Part shown: piece after piece, positions 49,730 through 57,763 of the stretch
Layout of the letters: each line of letters begins with the position of its first letter
How positions within the stretch are numbered: position 1 is the first letter of the stretch
Assembly: GCF_014651035.1 (NCBI RefSeq)
Contig: NZ_BMWC01000011.1
Span: 1-64,000, forward strand
Direction: 5' to 3'
DNA length: 64,000 bases
From: Streptomyces lomondensis
Lineage (GTDB): Bacteria; Actinomycetota; Actinomycetes; Streptomycetales; Streptomycetaceae
Position numbers and translations under genes: made by a program
The notes under the pieces: model-generated
Databases searched by the model: none
The model's input: only the letters and a program-made list of their open reading frames with translations
What the model was told of the DNA's origin: nothing

Positions 49730-50685
49730 GCGGCGGCCTCCTTCTCGGTCCGGTGTCCGGTCAGGCGCAGGAACACGTCGTCGAGGCTCGGCCTGCGCAG
49801 CCCGATGTCCTTGACGCGGACGCCCTCGTCCTGGAGGGTCCGCGCCACCTCAGTGAGCGCCGTGACCCGGTCGGTGACCGGGGCGTGCACCCGCAACTCG
49901 GTGTCGTCCTCCTCGGGTTCGCGGTCCGCGACCCGGGCGACGACCTTCACCACCTGCGGGATCTCGGACCGCTCGGCGACCACGACCTCGATGCGGTCGC
50001 CGCCGACCAGGTTCTTCAGCCCGTCCGGGGTGTCGTCGGCGATGGCCCGCCCCTGGTCGATGACGGTGATGTGCGAGGCGAGCTTGTCGGCCTCCTCCAG
50101 GTACTGCGTGGTCAGCAGCACGGTCGTGCCGCCCGCCACCAACGCCCGGACGGACTCCCAGACTTCACCCCGGCTGCGCGGGTCGAGGCCCGTGGTCGGC
50201 TCGTCGAGGAAGAGGACGGCCGGGGCGAGGATCATGGACGCCGCCAGGTCCAGGCGGCGCCGCATGCCGCCGCTGTACTTGCCGACGCCCCGGTCGGCGG
50301 CGTCGGTCAGGTCGAACTGCTCCAGCAGCTCGGCCGCCCGGAGCTTCGCGCGCCTGCCGCCCAGGTGGAACAGGCGGCCGAACATCTCCAGGTTCTGCCG
50401 GCCGGTGAGCACCTCGTCCACCGCCGCGTACTGGCCGGTGAGCCCGATCCGGGCCCGCACCCCGCGCGGCTGCCGGGCCACGTCGAGACCGGCGACCGTC
50501 GCCCTGCCCCCGTCCAGCCGGATCAGCGTCGACAGGACGCGCACCGCCGTGGTCTTGCCCGCGCCGTTCGGCCCGAGCAGGCCGTGCACCGTGCCCTCGC
50601 GCACCGCCAGGTCGAAGCCGTCGAGGGCGCGTTTCTCGCCGTACCTCTTCTCCAGCGCCTCGGCCCGCACCGCGTATCCGTCCAT
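49726..50685 (-). CDS. ABC transporter ATP-binding protein (DrrA-like)
   Basis: 319 aa. Walker A GLLGPNGAGKTTAVRVLSTL, Q-loop VRARIGLTGQYAAVDEVLTG, signature YSGGMRRRLDLAASMILAP, Walker B VLFLDEPTTGLDPRSRGEVW, and a C-terminal DrrA-type extension (ERSEIPQVVKVVARVADREP). It hydrolyses ATP to power the DrrB-like permease 4 nt downstream. I start at ATG 50685, which has GGAGGG upstream, not at the earlier 50718 ATG. It faces the TetR promoter across a short region with an inverted GTAC repeat. Confidence 0.92.
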   Translation of the reverse strand: MDGYAVRAEALEKRYGEKRALDGFDLAVREGTVHGLLGPNGAGKTTAVRVLSTLIRLDGGRATVAGLDVARQPRGVRARIGLTGQYAAVDEVLTGRQNLEMFGRLFHLGGRRAKLRAAELLEQFDLTDAADRGVGKYSGGMRRRLDLAASMILAPAVLFLDEPTTGLDPRSRGEVWESVRALVAGGTTVLLTTQYLEEADKLASHITVIDQGRAIADDTPDGLKNLVGGDRIEVVVAERSEIPQVVKVVARVADREPEEDDTELRVHAPVTDRVTALTEVARTLQDEGVRVKDIGLRRPSLDDVFLRLTGHRTEKEAAA

Positions 50686-50726
50686 GCCGCCCTCCCTGTG
50701 TCCGTGCTCTCCCGGCACCGAACTGA

Positions 50727-50758
50727 GTACAGCGTACCCTATTACGCGTACGCCGTAC
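50727..50758. promoter_or_regulatory. inverted repeat operator, drrA-like/tetR divergent promoter
   Basis: GTACAGCGTAC (50727-50737) and GTACGCCGTAC (50748-50758) are inverted copies with one mismatch, separated by 10 bp, in the gap between the ABC ATPase and TetR genes. Likely TetR binding site. Confidence 0.55.
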
Positions 50759-50792
50759 CCAGTTTTTTGCGCGGGGACTTAAGCTGGGCACC

Positions 50793-51596
50793 ATGACGAG
50801 CGGCACGAGTGGCACGGGCGGTACGGAGACCAGCGGCAGCGGCGATATCGCCCGCACCCTCGAACTGCTGTGGGACACCGGCCGGCGGCCCAGCCGGGGT
50901 CCCAAGCCGACCCTGACCCTGGACCGGATCGTGGAAGCCGCCGTCCAGGTGGCGGACGCCGAGGGCCTCGAGGGGTTCTCCATGCGCCGCGTCGCGGCCG
51001 AACTCGGCACCGGCACCATGTCGCTGTACCGGTACGTCCCCGGCAAGGGCGAACTGCTCGACCTCATGCTGGACCGGGTCCAGCGCCCCTCCGGCGACCC
51101 GGCCGCCCTCGGCGACGGCGGCTGGCGCGCGGCCCTGGAGGCACTGGGCCGCGAGACCCTCGCCCTCTACCGCCGCCACCCCTGGCTGCTCCAGGTCAAC
51201 CAGTCCCGCCCGATCCTCGGCCCGAGCGCCCTCGACGGCATGGAGAAGGTCCTCACCCGGATCCGCCCGATGGGGCTGACCGACCCCGAACTGATCTCGG
51301 CGATCATCATGATCGACGGATACGTCGTCGGGGCCGCGCGCACGCAGCTGTACGAGCAGGAGGCGGAGCGCCGCACGGGCCTGACGGACGCCGAGTTCTG
51401 GCAGGCGCAGGTGCCGGTCCTGGAGAAGGTCCTGGCCTCGGGCCGCTACCCGGTCATGGCGTCACTCTCCGAGGACGCCTTCGGATCCGACTTCGACCAC
51501 TTCGAGTTCGGCCTCCAGCGGATCCTGGACGGCCTGGAGGTCCTGGTGGCGCGGCGCCGGGCCTCGGAACCGGATACCTCGGAAGGGCGACCCTAG
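50793..51596 (+). CDS. TetR family regulator with TetR_C_1 domain
   Basis: 267 aa. After a Gly/Ser-rich N-terminus comes RIVEAAVQVADAEGLEGFSM with RRVAAELGTGTMSLYRYVPG (helix-turn-helix, ~45-90), then a tetracycline-repressor-type C-terminal domain (ALYRRHPWLLQVNQSRPILG, AIIMIDGYVVGAARTQLYEQ). Divergent from the DrrAB-like exporter, whose expression it should repress until an inducer binds. ATG at 50793. Its stop shares CTAG with the convergent secreted-protein gene. Confidence 0.9.
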   Translation: MTSGTSGTGGTETSGSGDIARTLELLWDTGRRPSRGPKPTLTLDRIVEAAVQVADAEGLEGFSMRRVAAELGTGTMSLYRYVPGKGELLDLMLDRVQRPSGDPAALGDGGWRAALEALGRETLALYRRHPWLLQVNQSRPILGPSALDGMEKVLTRIRPMGLTDPELISAIIMIDGYVVGAARTQLYEQEAERRTGLTDAEFWQAQVPVLEKVLASGRYPVMASLSEDAFGSDFDHFEFGLQRILDGLEVLVARRRASEPDTSEGRP

Positions 51597-52573
51597 TCCC
51601 GCCGCCTCAGCCGCCGCAGGCCGAACAGGACGACCAGGGCGGCGGCAGCGGCGATGGCGCCGGTCTTGAGGTTGCCGGTCAGCCCGTCGCCGCCGGTGCC
51701 GCCGTCCGAGGCGGCCGAACCGCCGTTGCCGGAGGGCGAGTCGGAGCCGTCGGCCCCGGGGGCGTCCTGCGGCTCGACGGGACTGTCGGCACCCTCGGCG
51801 CCGTACATGAGCTTCATCCCGTCGGCGGTGTAGGTGACGGACTCGCCCTGCCCCAGGAACGGCACGCCGAGCCGCTCCTTCCGCTTGATCTCGCCGCCGT
51901 TCCAGTCGTACGCGATCGCGCCGAAATAGCTGCGTACGACGAGGTGTTCGCCATCCGGGGAGAGCGTGGCGTCGGTCGCCTCCAGGTCGGGGACGGCGGC
52001 GACGGGCCGGAAGACGTTCGTCCCGGACGGGGAGAGGTCGGCCGGGCCCTCGTAGAGATGCCCGCCCTTCTCGTTCTTGTCGACGATGTAGACCCGGCCG
52101 GTCTTCGGGTGCACGACGAGCGACTCGGCGTCCCGCGCGCCGTCGGAGTACTTCACGACGTACTGCGTGGCCCGGATCGTCTGGTCGCGCAGCTCCTTCG
52201 GCTCCGGCAGCCGGTAGATCCAGACGTGCGGCCAGGTGCCGCCGAGGTTGTCGCCGATGTCGCCGACGTAGATCTGGTTGCCGGGCCCGATGGAGATGGC
52301 CTCGACGTCACGTGGGCTGCCCACGCCGGTCATGGTGACCGTCGCGACCGTCTCGCCCGTCGCGCTGTCGACGGCGTACAGGTACGCCCCGTCGTCGCTG
52401 TCGTTGTGCGTCCAGTAGATGCCGGGGTGCTGCCGCGAGGCCGCCAGGCCGCTGGACTCGGTGATGCGCGGATCCTTGATCGTGAACTCCTCGTCCCCGT
52501 CGGCGGCTGAGGCGGGCACGGCGAGGACGCCCACGAGAAGGGCCGCGGCGAGAAAGACGGAGGGTCTGCGCAT
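51593..52573 (-). CDS. secreted, C-terminally anchored beta-propeller-like protein
   Basis: 326 aa. Sec signal (VFLAAALLVGVLAVPASA, cleaved near ASA-ADG, residue ~23), then a repeat-rich extracellular body with propeller-like units (GIYWTHNDSDDGAYLYAVDS, YVGDIGDNLGGTWPHVWIYR, GRVYIVDKNEKGGHLYEGPA). A flexible Gly/Ser linker (SGNGGSAASDGGTGGDG) and a terminal membrane helix with an RRLRRRD tail follow. No LPXTG sortase signal is seen, so the anchor is a transmembrane helix. Function unknown; surface-exposed. Convergent with TetR. Confidence 0.8.
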   Translation of the reverse strand: MRRPSVFLAAALLVGVLAVPASAADGDEEFTIKDPRITESSGLAASRQHPGIYWTHNDSDDGAYLYAVDSATGETVATVTMTGVGSPRDVEAISIGPGNQIYVGDIGDNLGGTWPHVWIYRLPEPKELRDQTIRATQYVVKYSDGARDAESLVVHPKTGRVYIVDKNEKGGHLYEGPADLSPSGTNVFRPVAAVPDLEATDATLSPDGEHLVVRSYFGAIAYDWNGGEIKRKERLGVPFLGQGESVTYTADGMKLMYGAEGADSPVEPQDAPGADGSDSPSGNGGSAASDGGTGGDGLTGNLKTGAIAAAAALVVLFGLRRLRRRD

Positions 52574-52622
52574 GCCCCCAAGCCTGCCATCCCGCTCCGC
52601 GGTTCATGGGGTGCTGTTCGGG

Positions 52623-52663
52623 GACGGCTGCTCTCTACAGTCGGTGACGGCTGCTCTCTACAG
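52623..52663. repeat. tandem 18-bp repeat, period 23 bp
   Basis: GACGGCTGCTCTCTACAG occurs at 52623-52640 and 52646-52663. It lies in the 171-bp gap between the secreted-protein and methyltransferase genes; a third, weaker ACAG follows near 52670. Confidence 0.65.
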
Positions 52664-52744
52664 ACGGTATACAGATCCGCCATCGGGCGGCGGGGGCTTT
52701 GGCTCCGCTCTTGGCTGCCACATGGCCTGGGCAGTGAGGGCGCA

Positions 52745-53560
52745 TCACGCCGGTCGGCGTCCGATCGCCAGCAGGTGGGAGCTCGCTGCCAGCAGCTCGG
52801 GGTAGGGCTCGGCCATGCGCGCTGCGGTCAGTGCCGACTCGAAGAGGGCCGAGTCGCGGAAGTCGCCGCCGGTGTTGCGCTCGGCTGCCGCAAGCATCGA
52901 CCAGGCAGGGCCCTCGATGCCGAAGACCTCGGCTCCCTCGAACCCGGCCGCGGCGACCTCGTTGCGCAGTTGCTCGCCGCTGTGGAAATAGGCAGCGGTG
53001 AACGCCTTCTTCCCGTCGTGGATTTGGCTGCGCAGGATGCCGCCGATGCTCACCTGTACCGCCTCTTTGTGGAGGTGGGCGAAGGCGGCGTGTTCGAACA
53101 GGGACGAGTATCGGTTGATGCCCGCGGCCGCCAGGAGGCCGCCTGGCTTGAGTACGCGGTACGCCTCGGCGAGGGCTCGGTCGCGGTCGGCGCGTTCGAT
53201 GAGGTGGTAGAGGGGGCCGAGCAGGAGCACGACGTCGTATGAGGCGTCCTCGCCGGTGAGCCGGCGGGCGTCCCCGAGCTCCACGGTGGCGCCCGTGTCC
53301 TTGGCCTGCTCGATGTGGCGTGGGATCGGGTCGACGAGGTGCACGGTGTAGTCGTCCTTCACGAGCCAGCGGGCGTGGGCGCCGGGGCCTCCGCCGACAT
53401 CGAGGACCCGGGCTGGTGGCTGGGGGAGGTGTCGGCGCAGCAACTCCTGCGTGCGTACCATCTCCAGGCGTCCATCGGCAGTGGTGGTCAGCCTGTCCGC
53501 CTCGTCGATGGTCTCGCTGTAGAACCGCGTGATCTCCGGCGCTAGCTCAGGGCGCGTCAT
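52745..53560 (-). CDS. class I SAM-dependent methyltransferase
   Basis: 271 aa. SAM-binding motif I VLDVGGGPGAHARWLVKDDY (~56-75), motif II region VDPIPRHIEQAKDTGATVEL, post motif VVLLLGPLYHLIERADRDRA and AYRVLKPGGLLAAAGINRYS. It methylates an unknown small molecule in the cytoplasm. ATG at 53560 has no clear ribosome binding site and may be leaderless. Flanked by two tandem repeats (52623 and 53670), unlike the neighbouring genes. Confidence 0.88.
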   Translation of the reverse strand: MTRPELAPEITRFYSETIDEADRLTTTADGRLEMVRTQELLRRHLPQPPARVLDVGGGPGAHARWLVKDDYTVHLVDPIPRHIEQAKDTGATVELGDARRLTGEDASYDVVLLLGPLYHLIERADRDRALAEAYRVLKPGGLLAAAGINRYSSLFEHAAFAHLHKEAVQVSIGGILRSQIHDGKKAFTAAYFHSGEQLRNEVAAAGFEGAEVFGIEGPAWSMLAAAERNTGGDFRDSALFESALTAARMAEPYPELLAASSHLLAIGRRPA

Positions 53561-53669
53561 GCAAGCATTCTGGTGGCCCCCGGGTTCCGCCGAGTGCGAG
53601 GGCGGCCCGGCCCCCTGCCGCGACTACTGTGGCCCCAAGAAGTAGACGCCCGGCCCTTGTTACGCACCT

Positions 53670-53702
53670 GACTTGCTCTGTCACGTGACTTGCTCTGTCA
53701 CG
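53670..53702. repeat. tandem 16-bp repeat, period 17 bp
   Basis: GACTTGCTCTGTCACG occurs at 53670-53685 and 53687-53702, about 110 bp upstream of the methyltransferase start and upstream of the SGNH hydrolase gene. The rest of 53561-53806 shows no gene. Confidence 0.6.
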
Positions 53703-53806
53703 GACGGCTCTTGAGGCAGTTCCACGGCCGAGGCCGATCATGGCGCGTGGCCCGACTCACACCCCTCCGCACCCCGCCGGAGGCCGTGATCGTCCATGAT
53801 GAGCGG

Positions 53807-54481
53807 ATGCTCAGGTTCATGCCCGTCGGTGACTCCATGACGATCGGGAGCGCGGGCGACCACACATGGCGCTACCGGCTGTGGCAGCACCTGTGCCGTT
53901 CCTACGGCGGCACCTTCACCCTCGTCGGCCCCCGCGAGACGCTCTACGACAAGCTCGCCGAGGCCCCGACGTCGTACGCCTACGCCGAACCGGACTTCCC
54001 GCGCGCCCACCTGGCCGGCTGGGGCGAGGGCTGGCTGCACATGGCGCCGCTGATCGGCGAGGCGGTGCGCTCCTGCCGGGCGGACGTCCTCCTGGTCTCT
54101 CTCGGTCTCATCGACCTGGGCTTCTACACGAACGCGGAGCAGACCGCCGAGAACGTCCGGGCCTTCGCCGCCGAGGCACGGGCCGCGAACCGGCGGGTGC
54201 GGATGGTGTGGCTGCCGGTCACCCCGAACGTGCGGGCCGAGACGGACGCGGCCTTCGCCACCGAGGTCGCCCGCTTCAACGAACTGCTGGCCAAGACGGC
54301 CGCGGACCTCGACGAGCCCGGCTCCCCCGTCCTCCTCGCCTCGCCCCCGCCGTCGTACGACGTCGACACCGACACCTACGACGGCACCCACCCCGGCACG
54401 AGCGGCGAGCACAAGATCGCGGCGGCCTTCGCGGAGGCGATGTACCAGGGCTGGGACCTCGGCGAGCCCTACGAGGCGTGA
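53807..54481 (+). CDS. SGNH/GDSL hydrolase family protein
   Basis: 224 aa. Block I contains the nucleophile in LRFMPVGDSMTIGSAGDHTW (GDS at residues ~8-10). Block II Gly and block III Asn segments are weaker. The C-terminal block V YDGTHPGTSGEHKIAAAFAE supplies Asp-x-x-His (D and H of the triad). No signal peptide is seen, so it may be cytoplasmic. Likely an esterase or acyl hydrolase. ATG at 53807 is chosen because the motif sits near the family N-terminus; earlier GTG/ATG codons add unrelated residues. Confidence 0.85.
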   Translation: MLRFMPVGDSMTIGSAGDHTWRYRLWQHLCRSYGGTFTLVGPRETLYDKLAEAPTSYAYAEPDFPRAHLAGWGEGWLHMAPLIGEAVRSCRADVLLVSLGLIDLGFYTNAEQTAENVRAFAAEARAANRRVRMVWLPVTPNVRAETDAAFATEVARFNELLAKTAADLDEPGSPVLLASPPPSYDVDTDTYDGTHPGTSGEHKIAAAFAEAMYQGWDLGEPYEA

Positions 54482-55218
54482 CTCTCGGTGATCATCCGGG
54501 TCAGGAACTCCGCACAGGGCCGGGGCGCCAGGTCGTCCCAGCGCTCCGTCTCCTCCCCCAGGTAGACGGCGCGGGCGCGGGCGAGGACGGGCCGGTGCTC
54601 GGCGGGGAGCCGGTCGAGCGCCCACGCGGCTGCCGCGTCCTTCGAGCGGATGGTCCCGGTGGTGAGGGTGGTCCAGATCCGGGCGAGGGTGAGCAGCACG
54701 TTGCGGGTGTCGGTGTCCAGCTCGTCCATGAGTTCCGGCACGCCGGCGACGATGGCGCGCCTGAGGTCGTCGTGCGGCACGGGGTCGAGGAGCTCGGCGG
54801 GCGGCGGCCCGTGGAGCGGGGCGTCGGCGCGCAGGACCATCGTGAGGAGAGGCGCGAGGTCGGGGCTGGGCTCCGGGCCCGGGATCACTCCGCGCTCGTA
54901 GTCCTCGCGCAGCCAGTCGCCGTAGAGGAAGTCGCAGGTGGGCGGGTAACGCCAGGGCCGTACGTCGTCCTGCACGACGACGATCAGCTCCACGTACCGC
55001 CGCCCGTCCACGCCGGACACCTTGAGCAACTCCTCTACCAGGGCCCGGCGTTGGCCCTGTGTCGTGCGGTCCCGTACGACGGCCAGGACGTCGATGTCGC
55101 TGTGCGGTCGTAGGCCGCCGAGGGTGGCGGAGCCGTGGAGGTAGATGCCGAGGACGGAGTCGCCGAGGGTGGTGCGGAGCAGCTGGACGAGGTGGTCGGT
55201 GGTGGGATGGTCTGGCAT
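54469..55218 (-). CDS. aminoglycoside nucleotidyltransferase-like protein (AadA family)
   Basis: 249 aa. The nucleotidyltransferase motif is IYLHGSATLGGLRPHSDIDV (GS...DxD, residues ~25-44), with YVELIVVVQDDVRPWRYPPT further on and a C-terminal helical domain (RNVLLTLARIWTTLTTGTIR). It resembles ANT(3'')/(9) aminoglycoside adenylyltransferases and could confer streptomycin/spectinomycin resistance, but many chromosomal homologues have other or no known substrates. ATG at 55218 (ATATGC context, weak ribosome site). It overlaps the SGNH hydrolase gene by 13 nt at the 3' end. Confidence 0.85.
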   Translation of the reverse strand: MPDHPTTDHLVQLLRTTLGDSVLGIYLHGSATLGGLRPHSDIDVLAVVRDRTTQGQRRALVEELLKVSGVDGRRYVELIVVVQDDVRPWRYPPTCDFLYGDWLREDYERGVIPGPEPSPDLAPLLTMVLRADAPLHGPPPAELLDPVPHDDLRRAIVAGVPELMDELDTDTRNVLLTLARIWTTLTTGTIRSKDAAAAWALDRLPAEHRPVLARARAVYLGEETERWDDLAPRPCAEFLTRMITESHAS

Positions 55219-55308
55219 ATGCGCTCTTTCCCGTGTCCTGGTCACCGTGCGTATCGTTGTACTGCGCGGCTGCCCACGTCCATGGGGTGGCCGGGGAGGA
55301 GCGCCACG

Positions 55309-55893
55309 ATGACCGTCCTTGAAGACAGGATCGAGATGGCCGAGGCAGACGACGAGCTGACTTTGGACGAGCTGTTCGAGTCGCTCGAGCGGACCACCCC
55401 CGAGGGTTACAAGGTCGAGATCGTCGAGGGGGCCATCTTCATGTCGCCGCAGCGGGACACGCACTGGGAGATCATCCTGGACATTGTCGAGCAACTGCGC
55501 ACCAAGTACCCGCGCAAGCGCGTGAAATCGGACGTCCGCGTCGACTACCCGGGGCACCTCAACGGCTTCGCCTCCGACGTGACCCTGGTGGCCGAGGGGG
55601 CCGAGAAGAACGAGAAGGGCCTCTGGCGCTGCCAGGACATCGAGTTCGTGGCCGAGGTGATCTCGAAGGGCACGGCGCACAACGACTACGGCCCCAAGAA
55701 GACCGCCTACGCCCTCGCCGAAGTCCCCGTCTACCTCATCGCCGACCCGTACCAGGGCAAGTGCCACCTGTACACCCAGCCCAAGGACGGCGACTACCTC
55801 ACGGAGACGACGGTCGTCTTCGGCGGGGGCGTCGATCTCAACGTCACGGACATCGGCCTCACCCTCAAGACCGACGAGTTCCCCCGCGACTGA
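55309..55893 (+). CDS. Uma2 family (DUF820) putative restriction-endonuclease-fold protein
   Basis: 194 aa, PD-(D/E)XK-type fold. The core is GYKVEIVEGAIFMSPQRDTH (acidic residue), ASDVTLVAEGAEKNEKGLWR (the Asp) and FVAEVISKGTAHNDYGPKKT (E-x-x-S-x-x...K), followed by YALAEVPVYLIADPYQGKCH. Uma2 genes are abundant in cyanobacteria and actinobacteria; the function is unknown and nuclease activity is unproven. ATG at 55309 follows GGGGAGGA. A decayed copy of the same gene lies 1.9 kb downstream (57764-58041). Stand-alone. Confidence 0.9.
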   Translation: MTVLEDRIEMAEADDELTLDELFESLERTTPEGYKVEIVEGAIFMSPQRDTHWEIILDIVEQLRTKYPRKRVKSDVRVDYPGHLNGFASDVTLVAEGAEKNEKGLWRCQDIEFVAEVISKGTAHNDYGPKKTAYALAEVPVYLIADPYQGKCHLYTQPKDGDYLTETTVVFGGGVDLNVTDIGLTLKTDEFPRD

Positions 55894-55959
55894 CTTCCGG
55901 GCCCCCGAGGTCAACACGTGCTTGCTTGGAGCGCACTTCAACACGTTGGCTTGGGCAGC

Positions 55960-56952
55960 ATGGAGTACACGCAGCTCGGACGCACGGGACTCAAGGTCAG
56001 CCGGCTCGTCCTCGGCACCATGAACTTCGGCCCGCAGACCGACGAGGCCGACAGCCACGCCATCATGGACGCGGCGCTGGACGCGGGCATCAACTTCTTC
56101 GACACCGCCAACGTCTACGGCTGGGGCGAGAACAAGGGCCGTACCGAGAGCATCATCGGCACCTGGTTCGCCAAGGGCGAGGGCCGGCGCGACAAGGTCG
56201 TCCTCGCCACGAAGGTGTACGGCAACATGGGCGCCGACGGCCCGGCCTGGCCCAACCACGACAAGCTCTCCGCCGTCAACATCCGCCGGGCCGTGGACGC
56301 CAGCCTCAAGCGGCTCCGGACCGACTACATCGACGTCTACCAGTTCCACCACATCGACCGGGCCACCCCGTTCGAGGAGATCTGGCAGGCGATCGACGTC
56401 CTCGTGCAGCAGGGCAAGATCCTGTACGTCGGGTCGTCGAACTTCCCCGGCTACAAGATCGCCCAGGCCAACGAGATCGCCGCCCGGCGCGGCGGGACCA
56501 TCGGGCTGGTCAGCGAGCAGTGCCTGTACAACCTCGCCGAGCGGCGCGCCGAGATGGAGGTCATCCCGGCCGCGCGGGAGTACGGCCTCGGCGTCATCCC
56601 CTGGTCCCCGCTGCACGGCGGTCTGCTGGGCGGTGTCCTCAAGAAGGAGGTCGAGGGCGGCCGCCGCACCTCGGGCCGGGCGGCCGACGCCCTCGCCGAC
56701 CCCGCCACCCGCGCGCGGATCCAGTCCTACGAGGACCTGCTCGACAAGCACGGCGTCGAACCCGGCGAGGCCGCACTGGCCTGGCTGCTCACCCGCCCCG
56801 GCGTGACCGGCCCGATCGTCGGCCCGCGCACGGCCGAACAGCTCGCCTCCGCCGTGCGAGCGTCCGAGCTGGAGCTGTCCGAGGAACTCCTGACCGGCCT
56901 CGACGAGATCTTCCCGGGCCCGGGGCCGAGCCCGGAGGCCTTCGCCTGGTAA
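55960..56952 (+). CDS. aldo/keto reductase
   Basis: 330 aa, TIM barrel. Catalytic segments: INFFDTANVYGWGENKGRTE (Asp, Tyr), DKVVLATKVYGNMGADGPAW (Lys), DVYQFHHIDRATPFEEIWQA (His), and the NADPH-binding end GVTGPIVGPRTAEQLASAVR. It reduces carbonyls with NADPH; the substrate is unknown. ATG at 55960 follows GGGCAGC. Followed 14 bp after the stop by copy 5 of the dispersed repeat. Not in an operon with its neighbours. Confidence 0.93.
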   Translation: MEYTQLGRTGLKVSRLVLGTMNFGPQTDEADSHAIMDAALDAGINFFDTANVYGWGENKGRTESIIGTWFAKGEGRRDKVVLATKVYGNMGADGPAWPNHDKLSAVNIRRAVDASLKRLRTDYIDVYQFHHIDRATPFEEIWQAIDVLVQQGKILYVGSSNFPGYKIAQANEIAARRGGTIGLVSEQCLYNLAERRAEMEVIPAAREYGLGVIPWSPLHGGLLGGVLKKEVEGGRRTSGRAADALADPATRARIQSYEDLLDKHGVEPGEAALAWLLTRPGVTGPIVGPRTAEQLASAVRASELELSEELLTGLDEIFPGPGPSPEAFAW

Positions 56953-56965
56953 AACGCCTGTTCTT

Positions 56966-56988
56966 CAGGGGCGCGGGGAACTGCGCGA
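56966..56988 (+). repeat. dispersed 3'-end element, copy 5
   Basis: A 23-bp match to copies 1 and 2, starting 14 bp after the aldo/keto reductase stop codon and ahead of the convergent small membrane-protein gene. Confidence 0.75.
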
Positions 56989-57039
56989 CCGGCCCCCCAC
57001 CGGCCCGCAGCCGAACAGCGACGGGCAGTCCCCGCCCCC

Positions 57040-57129
57040 TCACCTCCCCAGCACAGAAGCCAGGGCGACAACGAGGAACATCAGCACAAGCACACCGGCC
57101 ATGATCCGGTTCCGGGTTTTCGGGTCCAC
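57040..57129 (-). CDS. small single-pass membrane protein, 29 aa
   Basis: GTG at 57129 to TGA at 57040. The 29-residue product starts VDPKTRNR and is then a single hydrophobic helix (IMAGVLVLMFLVVALASVLG), a classic small membrane protein. GGAG lies just upstream, inside the preceding gap, and the start is 9 bp after the thpR stop, so the two are probably co-transcribed. I recall similar tiny proteins in streptomycetes; function unknown. Convergent with the aldo/keto reductase. Confidence 0.6.
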   Translation of the reverse strand: MDPKTRNRIMAGVLVLMFLVVALASVLGR

Positions 57130-57138
57130 GCTCCGAGC

Positions 57139-57711
57139 CTAACCGGCACTCCCGAGCGCCCAGCGCCCGACCGCCTCGTACCGGGGCTGCTCCCCCGGAA
57201 CCCCCGACGTCGGCAGATTGCTCCGCACCAGCGCCAGCTCGTCCACCGTCCAGGTCCGGCTGACGAACGCGTTCAGCGCGTCGAGGCAGGCCCGCACATC
57301 GCGTGCCTCCCGGCTCCGGGCCACGGTCACATGGGCCTTGTACCGCCGGTGCTCCCCCATCGCCACCCCCGCCTTCCGCGCCGCCGCCTCCGCCCGCTCG
57401 GCCAGCAGCCGCAGGGTCGCCAGGTCGCCTTCGGCCCCGGCCCACAACGCCTTCCCGTGCCCGAACTGGCCTCCACCCCGCACGGCCAGCGAGAACGGCT
57501 CGGTACGGTGCGCGGCCCGCGCCAGCCGGGCCGACAGCTCCGGCACGAGGTCGTCGTCGACCTCCCCGTAGAACGCGAGGGTGAAGTGCCACCCGGCCCG
57601 CCCGGTCCACCGCATCCCGTCCGCGCCGGGCAGCCCGCGCAGCTCGTCGACCACGGCACCGAGTTCACGACGCACCTCGTCGGGGGGCAGCACGGCGGCG
57701 AAGAGTCTCAT
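57139..57711 (-). CDS. thpR: RNA 2',3'-cyclic phosphodiesterase
   Basis: 190 aa, 2H phosphoesterase family. The two catalytic His-x-Thr motifs are in GWHFTLAFYGEVDDDLVPEL (HFT, ~42-44) and RYKAHVTVARSREARDVRAC (HVT, ~125-127). It opens 2',3'-cyclic phosphates on RNA (or ligates 2'-5' in older naming). ATG at 57711. Co-directional with a 29-aa membrane protein gene 9 bp downstream. Confidence 0.92.
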   Translation of the reverse strand: MRLFAAVLPPDEVRRELGAVVDELRGLPGADGMRWTGRAGWHFTLAFYGEVDDDLVPELSARLARAAHRTEPFSLAVRGGGQFGHGKALWAGAEGDLATLRLLAERAEAAARKAGVAMGEHRRYKAHVTVARSREARDVRACLDALNAFVSRTWTVDELALVRSNLPTSGVPGEQPRYEAVGRWALGSAG

Positions 57712-57763
57712 GCGTCCAGTCTGCCGCCCCCGTCCCGCGGGACCGGGCGTGTCCCGGTCACCG

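Noticed and set aside
52623..53702. CRISPR array from the short tandem repeats
   Set aside because: Only two units each, spacers of 1-5 bp, and no cas genes.
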